A stretch of DNA of 64,000 nt from an uncultured Prochlorococcus sp. (lineage in GTDB: Bacteria; Cyanobacteriota; Cyanobacteriia; PCC-6307; Cyanobiaceae), in the NCBI GenBank assembly GCA_902624085.1, contig CACNWD010000002.1, positions 24,166 through 88,165 on the forward strand. The letters are read 5' to 3'. A program made the translations under genes and the position numbers. Shown in pieces: positions 12,281 to 22,960 of this stretch. Every line of letters starts with the position of its first letter. The first letter of the stretch is position 1. Under the pieces are notes generated by a model that had not been told where the DNA came from, ran no database searches, and saw nothing but the letters and a program-made list of their open reading frames with translations.

Positions 12281-12479
12281 TTACATAACTCCATGTCTGG
12301 TATTAATTAATAAGCTATTTATTTAATTCAAATCTTAAGAAAGGGTTATGTTTTTGAATGATAATTCAAAAAATATACATGAATACTCAGTTATAGCAAT
12401 AGTTCTTATAATTTTTTAAATTAAAAATAATGAATCAAATTATTAATAATACAAAGAAATACAACAAATATTCTTTGTT

Positions 12480-15374
12480 TTAATGCAATACCTCTTTTAA
12501 ATATTTAGCAGTATAACTTGTTGGATGCTTAGACACTTCCTCTGGAGTTCCTTGTGCAATTATTGATCCACCTTTATCTCCCCCTTCTGGTCCTAAATCA
12601 ATTATCCAATCAGAGCAACGTATGACATCTAAATTATGCTCAATAACAATGACTGAATTACCTTTGTCCACAAGTCTCTGAATAACATCCATTAATTTAT
12701 GAACATCATAAAAACTTAGTCCTGTAGTTGGTTCATCAATCAAATAAAGTGTTTTACCAGTTGCTCGTTTAGATAATTCAGTCGCTAATTTAACTCTCTG
12801 AGCCTCTCCCCCAGATAACGTGGGTGCTGGTTGACCTAGCTTTACATATCCGAGACCTACATCAACCAATGTTGTTAGCCTTTCAGAAGCCTGAGGGATT
12901 GCTGAAAAAGCTTCTGCAGCTTGCTCAACAGTCATTTCTAAAACATCTGAGATAGTGAAACCTTTATATTTAACTTGAAGAGTCTCTCTATTAAACCTTG
13001 CGCCTTTACAAACATCGCACTGAACATATACATCAGGTAAAAAATTCATTTCGATAATATTTACACCTTGTCCACGACAAGCCTCACACCTCCCGCCTTT
13101 AACATTAAAACTAAACTGACCTGCTTGATAACCTCTGGCCTTTGCCTCAATAGAAGCAGCAAATACTTGTCGAATAGGATCAAATGCTCCCGTATAAGTC
13201 GCTGGATTTGATCGAGGTGTTCTACCAATAGGCGATTGATCTATTACGATTACTTTATCTATAGCTTTTATGCCTTTAAGCTCCTTGAGTCCTTTTGGAA
13301 ATGGGACTTTTAAACCAAGTGAGTGACTTAAAGCTGGGTGTAATAATTCATTAATTAAAGTACTTTTTCCACTTCCACTGACTCCAGTTATTGAAACAAG
13401 TCTTCCTAATGGAAATTCTATTGAAATATCTTTAAGATTATTTTTATTACAATTATTGAGAATTAAACTCTTTTTTACAGATGAGCGTCTCTCTTTTGGT
13501 GTTGGGATGGTTTTTCTTCCACTTAAATAAGCTCCTGTTAAAGAGTTTTTAGCTTTAACGACATCATCAAAAGAGCCTTTTGCAACTATCTCTCCTCCAT
13601 AAACACCTGCTCCTGGACCAATATCTACAATATAGTCAGCAGCTCTCATAGTATCTTCATCATGTTCAACAACTACTAATGTATTTCCTAAATCTCTAAG
13701 TTTCTTTAAAGTTTCTAATAACCTATCATTATCTCTTTGATGAAGGCCAATGCTTGGTTCATCAAGAACATACAAAACACCAGTTAATCCTGCACCTATT
13801 TGAGTGGCTAACCTTATTCTCTGAGCTTCACCACCAGAGAGAGTCATCGCCGGTCTATCAAGAGTTAAATAATCTAATCCAACATCTATCAAAAACTTTA
13901 ATCTTAATCTTATTTCTTTAAGGACTAACTCTCCTATCTGCTTTTGTCTTTCTGATAAAATAACTTTTTTATCATTACTTAATCCCATAATTCTTTCAAT
14001 ATGTTTTAACGTATCAAAAACACTTATGGAAGTTAAATCAGTAATAGCATAAGGTCCAACTTTGACGGCTAATGCTTCAGGTCGTAATCTTTTACCAGCA
14101 CAAGTTTTACAAGGTACTAACTCTAAATATTTTTCTAACTTTTGTTTTAGTGACTCACCATTAGTCTCCTGCAACTGTCGTTCTAAAATATTTAAAATCC
14201 CTTCGAATGGTCTTTCAAAACCTGAAGAAGTATTGAATCTACTATCAGCCTGAATAAGTATTGGTTTATCAGAACCAAGCAATAAAACTTTTTGCTGAAG
14301 CTCAGTTAGCTTATTCCAAGGAGTTTTTAATTCAAAACCATAAGCTTGGCCAACAGAATATAATAATGAAAAATAATAAGTATTATCTTTCTCGCTCCAA
14401 GGGGCAACTGCTGCATAAACAGGCAGCGAAGGTTCTGGGATAACTCTTTCAAAAGTAAATTTTTTCAAAAACCCAATGCCGTGGCAATCTTGACAAGCTC
14501 CATAAGGACTATTAAAAGAAAATAACCTAGGTGATAACTCTTCAACTATTGAGCCATGTTCAGGACATGCAAAATTTTCTGAATATAATCTTTCTCTCGT
14601 TAAATTAGGTGGTAATTGTTCTCCTTTCTTTGGAACAACCTCAATAATAGTTAAACCATCTCCACGCTTCAAAGAAGTTCTTAATGAATCATTAAGCCTT
14701 TCTTGAATACCCTCCCTCGCAATAAGTCTATCAACTACAACTTCTATGTTATGTATTTGATTTTTATCTAATTCAATGCTATCTGATAATTCCCTTACTT
14801 CCCCATTAATTCTTACTCTCGCAAAACCTTCAGAAGCTAAACCAGCAATTAATTTTGAATGAGTTCCCTTTTTTCCTCTAACGACCGGCGATAGTATCTG
14901 ATATCTAGTTCCTTCTGGTAAAAGGAGAATTTGATCAACCATTTCATCAATAGTCTGAGGGCTGATTTTTCTATTACAATGAGGACAATGAGGCTCGCCT
15001 GCTCTTCCAAATAAAAGTCTCAAATAATCCTGTATTTCAGTTACAGTTCCTACGGTAGATCGAGGGTTGTGGCTAGTGGACTTTTGATCAATAGATATTG
15101 CAGGAGAAAGACCTTCAATATTATCAACATCAGGCTTATCAACTTGTCCTAAAAATTGTCTCGCATAAGCCGAGAGACTTTCTACATACCTCCTTTGACC
15201 TTCAGCAAATATAGTATCGAAAGCTAATGAACTCTTACCACTACCACTTACGCCAGTAAAAACAATGAACTTATTTCTAGGTAGAGAAAGATCTAAATTT
15301 TTTAAATTATGTTGCCTTGCTCCCCTTATAGTAATTAAATTTTCATCTGCTAAGTTATTATTTTTACGTACCAT
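12480..15374 (-). CDS. uvrA: Excinuclease ABC subunit A
   Basis: Two ABC ATPase domains, CxxC zinc motifs, LSGGEAQRIRLATQIGAGLTGVLYVLDEPSIGLHQRD. Confidence 0.98.
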   Translation of the reverse strand: MVRKNNNLADENLITIRGARQHNLKNLDLSLPRNKFIVFTGVSGSGKSSLAFDTIFAEGQRRYVESLSAYARQFLGQVDKPDVDNIEGLSPAISIDQKSTSHNPRSTVGTVTEIQDYLRLLFGRAGEPHCPHCNRKISPQTIDEMVDQILLLPEGTRYQILSPVVRGKKGTHSKLIAGLASEGFARVRINGEVRELSDSIELDKNQIHNIEVVVDRLIAREGIQERLNDSLRTSLKRGDGLTIIEVVPKKGEQLPPNLTRERLYSENFACPEHGSIVEELSPRLFSFNSPYGACQDCHGIGFLKKFTFERVIPEPSLPVYAAVAPWSEKDNTYYFSLLYSVGQAYGFELKTPWNKLTELQQKVLLLGSDKPILIQADSRFNTSSGFERPFEGILNILERQLQETNGESLKQKLEKYLELVPCKTCAGKRLRPEALAVKVGPYAITDLTSISVFDTLKHIERIMGLSNDKKVILSERQKQIGELVLKEIRLRLKFLIDVGLDYLTLDRPAMTLSGGEAQRIRLATQIGAGLTGVLYVLDEPSIGLHQRDNDRLLETLKKLRDLGNTLVVVEHDEDTMRAADYIVDIGPGAGVYGGEIVAKGSFDDVVKAKNSLTGAYLSGRKTIPTPKERRSSVKKSLILNNCNKNNLKDISIEFPLGRLVSITGVSGSGKSTLINELLHPALSHSLGLKVPFPKGLKELKGIKAIDKVIVIDQSPIGRTPRSNPATYTGAFDPIRQVFAASIEAKARGYQAGQFSFNVKGGRCEACRGQGVNIIEMNFLPDVYVQCDVCKGARFNRETLQVKYKGFTISDVLEMTVEQAAEAFSAIPQASERLTTLVDVGLGYVKLGQPAPTLSGGEAQRVKLATELSKRATGKTLYLIDEPTTGLSFYDVHKLMDVIQRLVDKGNSVIVIEHNLDVIRCSDWIIDLGPEGGDKGGSIIAQGTPEEVSKHPTSYTAKYLKEVLH

Positions 15375-15427
15375 TTAAAACCCATATTAATATTAATTAG
15401 TTATTTATTATAGTAAAATTTTTTATT

Positions 15428-17107
15428 TTAAGCGGCTGCTTTATTTAATAATGTTAAAGCATAATTACTTGCTTCCTTAAAACCTCCACCTATTAACTCT
15501 GCTATTTCATTCTGCTTATCTTTTATGGTTATTAGCTTTTTCAAAGAAGTTGATGTATAACCGTTACAAATAGTTTTCTGTACTTTATAGTGACTATCTG
15601 CAGAAGAAGCCAAAAGAGGATGATGCGTAATACATAAAATTTGCTGATTTAAAGCAATTTTTTTAATTAAATTAACTGTAGACAAAAGAGATTGACCACT
15701 AAGACCATTGTCAATTTCATCAAGAAATATTGTATTTGTAATTTTTGATAAATTAAATTTTAAAGCTAATAAAAATCTTGACATCTCACCTCCAGAAATA
15801 ACACTTGATATTGGAGCTAATTTTTGATCAGGATTTGCAGAAAATAAAAATTGTATAAAATCCGAACCATGAGATGAAGGTTCTATTTTTTTGATATTAA
15901 TAGCAAAATTAGCATTACTCAGCCCTAATTCTTTTAGAGTAATAGAAACTAATTCTTCTAATCTAGCAGCAACTTGATTCCTTTCGAAAGATTGTTCATT
16001 TAGTAATTTTTGAAACTTACTATTTAAATAACTTAGCTCATTTTTTAAAGTATTTATCTCTTCATTACTACGATCTAAAGAAGGTAATTTTCTTAATTCA
16101 TCTCTTTTACGAATAAGTGATGGCAATTCGAGAGAAAAAGTTTTTTCAAGATTTTGCAATTTAAATAATCTAGCCTGCACTTCTTCTAAATTATCTTCTT
16201 CGTTTTCAATTGATTCAAGATAGGTTGTTATAGAGAAAACGACTTCCTCAATTTGAATTTGAGAATTTATTAATTTATCAGATAAATTTTGGATTGATTG
16301 ATCATACTTTGTAAGCCTATTTAAGTTTTTAATAGATTCAGATATAAAACTATTTGCACAATTATTTTCATTTCTTAAATCACATAAAAAGGACGAGATC
16401 AGATTTAACTTATTTTTAAGTTCATAATTATTGGATAACATTAGTTGTTTTTTCTTTAATAAAATTATTTCATCTTCATTAACAAGATTTGATTCTTCAA
16501 GTATTTGTAAGATTTTTGTGTTTGCAAAATAATTCTCTTTATTTTTTTCTATTAATTGAGACTTATACTTTATATTTTCTCTTAAATTATTTAATTCTTT
16601 ATAAGTTTCCTGGATCTTAATTTTTAAATCTCTTAATTTTTTAGAGCCAGTCTCATCTAGAATATTTCTTAAATAAGCTTGAGAATTAAATAAAAAAGTA
16701 TCATTTTGCCCAGCAAAATCTATTAATAAAGATCCTAACTCTGATAAAAAACTTTTTTTAACGACCTTTTTATTTATAGTAAATTTTGAAACTATTTTAG
16801 AATCTTTTATATAAGAATTTCTGGAAATTATTAATTTATTAGTTGAGATAAATTGATTGTTATACAGAAGAAAATTTCTAACAATAGGTGTAATTTCAAA
16901 TATTCCCTCAATTAAACATTCATTTTTTCCTGGACGAATTAAATGATTTAGCGGTATATTAGTTCCACCAAACAAAGAATTTAAAGAATCTAAAATCAAA
17001 GATTTACCTGACCCTGATTCCCCTGTAAAAACATTCAAACCTTTTTTGAAATTAATTTCTATAATTTCAATTAAGGCCAAATTATGTAATTTTAATTTTT
17101 TTAACAC
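15428..17107 (-). CDS. recN: DNA repair protein RecN
   Basis: Walker A GESGSGKS, VISGGEMSRFLLALK, FLDEIDNGLSG, central coiled coil. Confidence 0.93.
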   Translation of the reverse strand: MLKKLKLHNLALIEIIEINFKKGLNVFTGESGSGKSLILDSLNSLFGGTNIPLNHLIRPGKNECLIEGIFEITPIVRNFLLYNNQFISTNKLIISRNSYIKDSKIVSKFTINKKVVKKSFLSELGSLLIDFAGQNDTFLFNSQAYLRNILDETGSKKLRDLKIKIQETYKELNNLRENIKYKSQLIEKNKENYFANTKILQILEESNLVNEDEIILLKKKQLMLSNNYELKNKLNLISSFLCDLRNENNCANSFISESIKNLNRLTKYDQSIQNLSDKLINSQIQIEEVVFSITTYLESIENEEDNLEEVQARLFKLQNLEKTFSLELPSLIRKRDELRKLPSLDRSNEEINTLKNELSYLNSKFQKLLNEQSFERNQVAARLEELVSITLKELGLSNANFAINIKKIEPSSHGSDFIQFLFSANPDQKLAPISSVISGGEMSRFLLALKFNLSKITNTIFLDEIDNGLSGQSLLSTVNLIKKIALNQQILCITHHPLLASSADSHYKVQKTICNGYTSTSLKKLITIKDKQNEIAELIGGGFKEASNYALTLLNKAAA

Positions 17108-17178
17108 AGTGAACTATCTCTTAAACAAAAAAATAACCTCTTTTCTAACAATTTAAAAGGTATTTAAAATATAAAGTT

Positions 17179-19035
17179 ATGAAAGAAGATTTTAAAGATT
17201 TTATTGAAGCATCAGGTTTACTTGAATACAATCCTGACACGATCTCTAAAATTTATCGTAAAAATCCAAAAAGATTATTTAAAAGGCTTTGGCAAACATT
17301 AATTCCCATATTTGCTTATATTATTTCTGTCGGCTTAGATAAAATTACAGGTAAATTAAAAAATGAGTCTCAAGCCAGATATAGAGCTAAACAACTTACA
17401 AACTTACTAGTTGAATTAGGTCCAGCTTTTGTAAAAGCTGGACAAGCATTATCAACTAGGCCAGATATAATTCCAGTTATTTTATTAGAGGAATTATCAC
17501 AATTACAAGATCAACTTCCGGGTTTTTCTGGTGATAAAGCTATGGAACTGATTGAAAAAGATTTAGATAAAAATATCAAAGATATTTTCTTAAAAATAGA
17601 TAAAGAACCTATCTCTGCTGCATCATTAGGACAAGTTCATAAAGCTATTCTAAAAGATGGAGAAGTTGTAGCAGTTAAAGTTCAGAGACCAGGACTTAGA
17701 GAGCAAATTACTTTAGATTTATACATCGTAAGAAATATTGCTATTTGGCTAAAAAATAATATAGGTCTAATTAGAAGTGATCTTGTTGCTTTAATAGATG
17801 AACTTGGTAAAAGAGTCTTTGAAGAAATGGATTATATAAATGAAGCAGAAAATGCAGAAAAATTTAGAGATATGCACCAGAAGAATATTAAAATAGCTGT
17901 TCCAAAAATTTATAACGAACTAACATCTAGAAGAGTATTAACTATGGAATGGATAGAAGGAACTAAATTAACAAATCTCGATGATGTAAAAAAACTTGGA
18001 ATTAACCCAGATGAGATGATTGATATTGGAGTTCAATGCAGCTTAGAACAGCTTTTAGAGCATGGCTTTTTTCATGCAGATCCTCATCCAGGTAATTTAT
18101 TAGCATTGGAAGATGGGAGATTATGTTATTTAGATTTTGGAATGATGAGTGAGGTTTCAAGGGATTCACGATCTGGATTAATCCAAGCCGTTGTTCATTT
18201 AGTAAATAAAAATTTTGACAAACTATCTCATGATTTTGTGAAACTTGGTTTTCTCTCTAACGAAGTTAATTTAGAACCAATAGTACCAGCTTTTCAAGAT
18301 GTTTTTGTAAATGCTATTGAACTTGGTGTTTCAAAAATGGATTTTAAAAGTGTTACTGATGATATGTCTGGCGTAATGTATAAATTCCCTTTTAAATTAC
18401 CTCCATACTATGCTCTTATAATCAGATCATTAATAACCTTAGAAGGAATAGCATTAAGCGTTGATCCAAATTTCAAAATCCTCGGTGCTGCCTATCCATA
18501 TTTTGCTAGAAGGTTAATGGAAGATCCTGATCCACAATTAAGAGAAAGTTTAAAAGAAATGCTTTTTGATAATAAAGAATTTAAATGGGATAGGCTTGAA
18601 GATTTATTATCTAATGCTGCAAAACAAACTGATCTAGATTTAGAAAAATTACTTGATGAAGTTATAAATCTACTTTTTTCTCAAAAGGGAGGATTTTTAA
18701 GAGATGAATTAGTAAATGGACTAACAAATCAAATTGATAAAATTAATTTAAAAGTTATTAAAAACATAAATTATTTTTTACCAAAGTCATTAAAAATGAA
18801 TATCATTCAAAATCAAAATACAATGAATGATGTTATTTTTACTATTGAACCATTCACTAAATTTTTAAATGTATTACAAAAAGTGCCAGGATATTCCATA
18901 GAAATTTTTCTTAAACGAATTCCCAGACTTATTAATGAACCATATGCAAAAGAAATGAGTTTAAGAATAGCTCAAAATGTAACAGAAAAAAGTGTTGTTA
19001 GATTGGTAAAGCTAGCAGCAGGAACCAGTATTTAA
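17179..19035 (+). CDS. ABC1/UbiB-family atypical kinase
   Basis: AELGPAFVKAGQALSTRPDI-like, GQVHKA, FHADPHPGNLL. Confidence 0.93.
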   Translation: MKEDFKDFIEASGLLEYNPDTISKIYRKNPKRLFKRLWQTLIPIFAYIISVGLDKITGKLKNESQARYRAKQLTNLLVELGPAFVKAGQALSTRPDIIPVILLEELSQLQDQLPGFSGDKAMELIEKDLDKNIKDIFLKIDKEPISAASLGQVHKAILKDGEVVAVKVQRPGLREQITLDLYIVRNIAIWLKNNIGLIRSDLVALIDELGKRVFEEMDYINEAENAEKFRDMHQKNIKIAVPKIYNELTSRRVLTMEWIEGTKLTNLDDVKKLGINPDEMIDIGVQCSLEQLLEHGFFHADPHPGNLLALEDGRLCYLDFGMMSEVSRDSRSGLIQAVVHLVNKNFDKLSHDFVKLGFLSNEVNLEPIVPAFQDVFVNAIELGVSKMDFKSVTDDMSGVMYKFPFKLPPYYALIIRSLITLEGIALSVDPNFKILGAAYPYFARRLMEDPDPQLRESLKEMLFDNKEFKWDRLEDLLSNAAKQTDLDLEKLLDEVINLLFSQKGGFLRDELVNGLTNQIDKINLKVIKNINYFLPKSLKMNIIQNQNTMNDVIFTIEPFTKFLNVLQKVPGYSIEIFLKRIPRLINEPYAKEMSLRIAQNVTEKSVVRLVKLAAGTSI

Positions 19036-19036
19036 A

Positions 19037-19609
19037 ATGAATCTCACAAAAAGATTAATGTATAATTTATCTTTATGTTTTGTTTTAATAAACCCCTTTC
19101 TTTTGATAAATAAAGTTCAAAGTGCAGATAAAATTAAATTAACATATAGTATTTTTTCTAGAACAATAAGCATTAAATCATTAAAAAGATATTCTTTAAC
19201 AGGTAAAGCTGAAAAAAATTTAGAAAGACTTTTAAGAAGTACAAATGCTTCTAATGAAGACATTCTTAATATTTTAAATAAAAATTATGATATCCCCCTC
19301 CCTATTGCAAGTAAGGTTCTTTACTCTGAAATAGGAAATGTTGTTTTATCAAGGTTATCGAAAGTAATACATACTCCAAATGCAAGAGATGAAATAACTG
19401 GAAAATTAGCATTACGATCTAGCGTTATTAAAGGTATTTATATGGGAGAAGGAAAGATTAATATCATAAGATTTTTTGAAAGTTACCCTACTAAAACTGT
19501 AATTTTAAACGTAAGGGCATTAAATAAAATCTTAAATAAAGTAGAATCAATAAATGAACTTTTAAAATTTTTCACTGATTCCCCTCTTAACAAAATCAAA
19601 GACAGTTAA
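19037..19609 (+). CDS. Exported DUF1400-like protein
   Basis: Signal-like N-terminus; KIKLTYSIFSRTISIKSLKRYSLTGK typical of DUF1400. Confidence 0.65.
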   Translation: MNLTKRLMYNLSLCFVLINPFLLINKVQSADKIKLTYSIFSRTISIKSLKRYSLTGKAEKNLERLLRSTNASNEDILNILNKNYDIPLPIASKVLYSEIGNVVLSRLSKVIHTPNARDEITGKLALRSSVIKGIYMGEGKINIIRFFESYPTKTVILNVRALNKILNKVESINELLKFFTDSPLNKIKDS

Positions 19610-19618
19610 TTCTTAATT

Positions 19619-20719
19619 ATGATATTAAACTCAATTAAACAGAAATTACTCCCTAAATATAAAAAAAGAAATTGGCCAGGTCTTATTAATGCCTATAAAA
19701 GTTATCTACCAGTATCAAATAAAACTCCTATTATTACTCTAAAAGAAGGTAATACTCCTTTAATTTTCAGTGAAAACCTTAGTAATTTAATAGGAAACAA
19801 TACACAAGTTTATCTCAAATATGATGGTTTGAATCCTACAGGATCATTTAAAGACAGAGGGATGACAATGGCTATCAGCAAGGCAAAAGAAGAAGGATGC
19901 GAAGCTGTTATTTGCGCTAGCACAGGCAATACTTCTGCCTCTGCTGCTGCTTATGCTTCTAGAGGCGGTTTAAAATCATTTGTATTAATACCTGATGGGT
20001 ATGTCGCTCAAGGTAAACTTGCGCAGGCTTTAATGTATGGTGCTGAAGTCTTATCAATCAAAGGAAATTTTGATGATGCATTAGAAATTGTTCAAAAACT
20101 TTCAAAAGAATATCCAATAACTCTCGTAAATTCTGTTAATCCCTATAGAATTGAAGGCCAAAAAACTGCTGCTTTCGAAATAATGGATGACTTAAAAGTA
20201 GCACCTGATTGGTTGTGTATTCCAATGGGAAATGCAGGTAACATAACTGCATACTGGAAAGGTTTTAACGAATACTACAAAAAAAATAAAAAATATAAAT
20301 TACCAAAAATGATGGGATTTCAATCTTCAGGATCTGCTCCTTTAGTAGATAATATAATAGTAAAAGACCCTGAGACAATTGCAACTGCAATAAGAATAGG
20401 AAACCCAGTAAATAGAGAAAAAGCAAAAATTGTAAAAAAAGAAAGTAAAGGTGATTTTCAATCTGTAACAGATGATGAAATTATTAATGCCTATAAAACA
20501 CTTGCAAAAGAAGGTATATTCTGTGAACCTGCGAGTGCAGCATCAGTAGCAGGATTAATTAAAAATAAAAATAGAATCAAGAAAGACTCTTTGATTATCT
20601 GCGTGCTTACAGGTAATGGATTAAAAGATCCAGATTGCGCTATTAAAAATAATGATGCAATTTTTCAAAAGAATATTGAACCATCTTTAAATAATATTTC
20701 AAAAATTCTTGGTTATTAA
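19619..20719 (+). CDS. thrC: Threonine synthase
   Basis: YLKYDGLNPTGSFKDRGMTMAISKA PLP-lysine motif; ICASTGNTSASAAAYA. Confidence 0.96.
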   Translation: MILNSIKQKLLPKYKKRNWPGLINAYKSYLPVSNKTPIITLKEGNTPLIFSENLSNLIGNNTQVYLKYDGLNPTGSFKDRGMTMAISKAKEEGCEAVICASTGNTSASAAAYASRGGLKSFVLIPDGYVAQGKLAQALMYGAEVLSIKGNFDDALEIVQKLSKEYPITLVNSVNPYRIEGQKTAAFEIMDDLKVAPDWLCIPMGNAGNITAYWKGFNEYYKKNKKYKLPKMMGFQSSGSAPLVDNIIVKDPETIATAIRIGNPVNREKAKIVKKESKGDFQSVTDDEIINAYKTLAKEGIFCEPASAASVAGLIKNKNRIKKDSLIICVLTGNGLKDPDCAIKNNDAIFQKNIEPSLNNISKILGY

Positions 20720-21066
20720 ACATAGACAAATAAAAAAGTGGTTGTGGAAAAAAAAACTTATCAGCTTAAAACTGTGGAAAACCTCTTAATATAAATCTGA
20801 TAATGTGTAAAAATTTTTATAGAAAAATTAATTTATAAGTTTCATACACAAATAACAAATTTTTTTCACAAAAATAATTTCTCAAAACTTTAATGATAAG
20901 AATTCATTAGTATGTTTATCCACAGTTTCCACATTAACTACTACTACTAAATATATATATTTTAAATTGTTTATTATAGAATATTATTGAAAAATTAAAA
21001 AAAAATAATAGATGGATTTCCTTTCAAAGTAGAACTAATATATATTTATTAAATAAAAATTTTCAG
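20720..21066. other. oriC: Probable chromosomal replication origin (oriC-like DnaA-box cluster)
   Basis: Upstream of dnaN: TGTGGAAAA at 20743-20751 and 20773-20781, TGTGTAAAA at 20804-20812, TTTTTCACA at 20862-20870, adjacent TTATCCACA (20916-20924) and GTTTCCACA (20925-20933), followed by AT-rich stretches. Confidence 0.82.
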
Positions 21067-22230
21067 ATGGAGATAGTTTGTCAACAAAGTGACTTAAATA
21101 TTGCTATTCAATTAGTTAATAAAGCTGTCGCTTCAAGACCTACTCACCCGATATTATCTAATATTTTATTTACGGCTGATGAGGTTACTAATAAAATTAG
21201 TTTGACAGGATTTGATTTGAATCTAGGAATACAAACTTCTTTTGACGCAAATGTTGAAAAAAGTGGTGCTATTACAATTCCTTCAAAAATTTTATCTGAA
21301 ATAGTTTCTAAACTACCCAGTGAATCACCTGTGACCTTAAAAGTCGAAGAAAATACAGAAAATATTTTGCTAAAAAGTGATAGAGGATCTTTTAATTTGA
21401 AAGGTATAGCCTCTGATGATTATCCTAAGTTACCATTTGTTGAAAGTGGTACTTCTCTAGATATAAATCCTGCTGGTTTTTTAAAAGCTTTAAAATTGAC
21501 AATGTTTTCTAGTAGTAATGATGAATCAAAGCAACTACTTACTGGCGTAAATTTTAAATTCAAGGATCAATTCCTTGAATCAGCAGCTACAGATGGACAT
21601 AGGCTATCTGTTGTTTTAACTTCTGAAGGAGAAAATTTTTCTAAATTAGAAATGATTAATAATTTAAATACTAGTGATGATTATTTATCTGTTACGATAC
21701 CGACCAGATCACTAAGAGAAATAGAAAAACTTGTTAACACAAAATTAAAAGAAGACTCTATTAAATTGTTTTATGATAAAGGGCAAGTTGTTTTTATTTC
21801 ATCTAATCAAATAATTACAACGAGAACACTAGAAGGAAATTATCCTAATTACTCACAACTTATTCCTGATACTTTTTCAAAAGTATTTAAATTTGAGAGG
21901 AATTTAATAATTAACTCTTTGGAGCGTATTGCTGTTCTAGCTGATCAACAAAGTAGTGTAGTTAAAATAAATATTAATGATGATAATTTTGCTGCAATAA
22001 GTGCTGATGCTCAAGATATTGGAAATGCGAAAGAATTATTACCTGTTTCTTTTACTTGTGATCAAATAGACATAGCTTTTAATGTGAGATATTTATTAGA
22101 AGGATTGCGAGTTATTTCTTCGGAAAATATTTTATTGAAATGTAACTTACCCACCACACCAGCAGTTTTAGTACCAGATGATAATAGCTCATTCACTTAT
22201 CTAGTTATGCCTGTTCAAGTTAGATCTTAA
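21067..22230 (+). CDS. dnaN: DNA polymerase III beta sliding clamp
   Basis: MEIVCQQSDLNIAIQLVNKAVASRPTHPILSNIL; C-terminal YLVMPVQVRS. Confidence 0.97.
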   Translation: MEIVCQQSDLNIAIQLVNKAVASRPTHPILSNILFTADEVTNKISLTGFDLNLGIQTSFDANVEKSGAITIPSKILSEIVSKLPSESPVTLKVEENTENILLKSDRGSFNLKGIASDDYPKLPFVESGTSLDINPAGFLKALKLTMFSSSNDESKQLLTGVNFKFKDQFLESAATDGHRLSVVLTSEGENFSKLEMINNLNTSDDYLSVTIPTRSLREIEKLVNTKLKEDSIKLFYDKGQVVFISSNQIITTRTLEGNYPNYSQLIPDTFSKVFKFERNLIINSLERIAVLADQQSSVVKININDDNFAAISADAQDIGNAKELLPVSFTCDQIDIAFNVRYLLEGLRVISSENILLKCNLPTTPAVLVPDDNSSFTYLVMPVQVRS

Positions 22231-22231
22231 G

Positions 22232-22957
22232 GTGAAATTACCTCAACAATATCTCTTAAGTGATTTGTTAAGTCATAATGTTCGAAAGAATATGACATTA
22301 TCTTATGGCGTAGGCGAAACTGTATGGATGCATCCTCCTGTTCATAGAATACTGGGTTGGTCGTCAAAACCTTCAAATTTAAATCTAAAAAGGAATGTTT
22401 GGAGATTAAATCAAATAAGACAAATTGTTGATAGTGATATTTTTGTCAAAGGTGAACCAGCAATATCAGATTTGAATACATTGAATAGATTCCCTAATCT
22501 TTTATTCGCAAATTTAATTAATAAGAATGGTGTCAAAATTGGTTCAATTGCCGATTTCATTTTTGATTTTAAAACAGGTAATATTTTAAATTATCTCGTC
22601 TCTAGGTCTAATCCTCGTATCCCTGGATCTAGTCGATGGAAATTAAATATTCAAAGTATTTCCGATCAGCAACCAGGCTTAGTTTTTTGTCGTGAAGAGT
22701 CTCTTGATGATTTTGTTTTGGTAAAATCAAGTATTAAAAATGAATTTTTTAAAAAAGGAAAAAACTTTTTTAATAAATTTGATGATATTAAAAGTATTGC
22801 AACTAACAAGTTAGAAGGCTGGTTAGAAGAGGATGAAGATTATGGCAGAAAGATTTTTTCAGAAGACGATCAATTATTAAATGAAAATAATGACAGTAAT
22901 TCAGATGCTAATAATGCAAATTACTCTAATAATAGAGACAATGATCCTTGGATTTAA
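22232..22957 (+). CDS. PRC-barrel domain protein
   Basis: GTG start; NKNGVKIGSIADFIFDFKTGNILNYLVSRS PRC-barrel-like; dnaN neighbour. Confidence 0.75.
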   Translation: MKLPQQYLLSDLLSHNVRKNMTLSYGVGETVWMHPPVHRILGWSSKPSNLNLKRNVWRLNQIRQIVDSDIFVKGEPAISDLNTLNRFPNLLFANLINKNGVKIGSIADFIFDFKTGNILNYLVSRSNPRIPGSSRWKLNIQSISDQQPGLVFCREESLDDFVLVKSSIKNEFFKKGKNFFNKFDDIKSIATNKLEGWLEEDEDYGRKIFSEDDQLLNENNDSNSDANNANYSNNRDNDPWI

Positions 22958-22960
22958 ATA

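Noticed and set aside
14062-14443. Plus-strand ORFs inside uvrA
   Set aside because: Antisense shadows of uvrA, no independent support.
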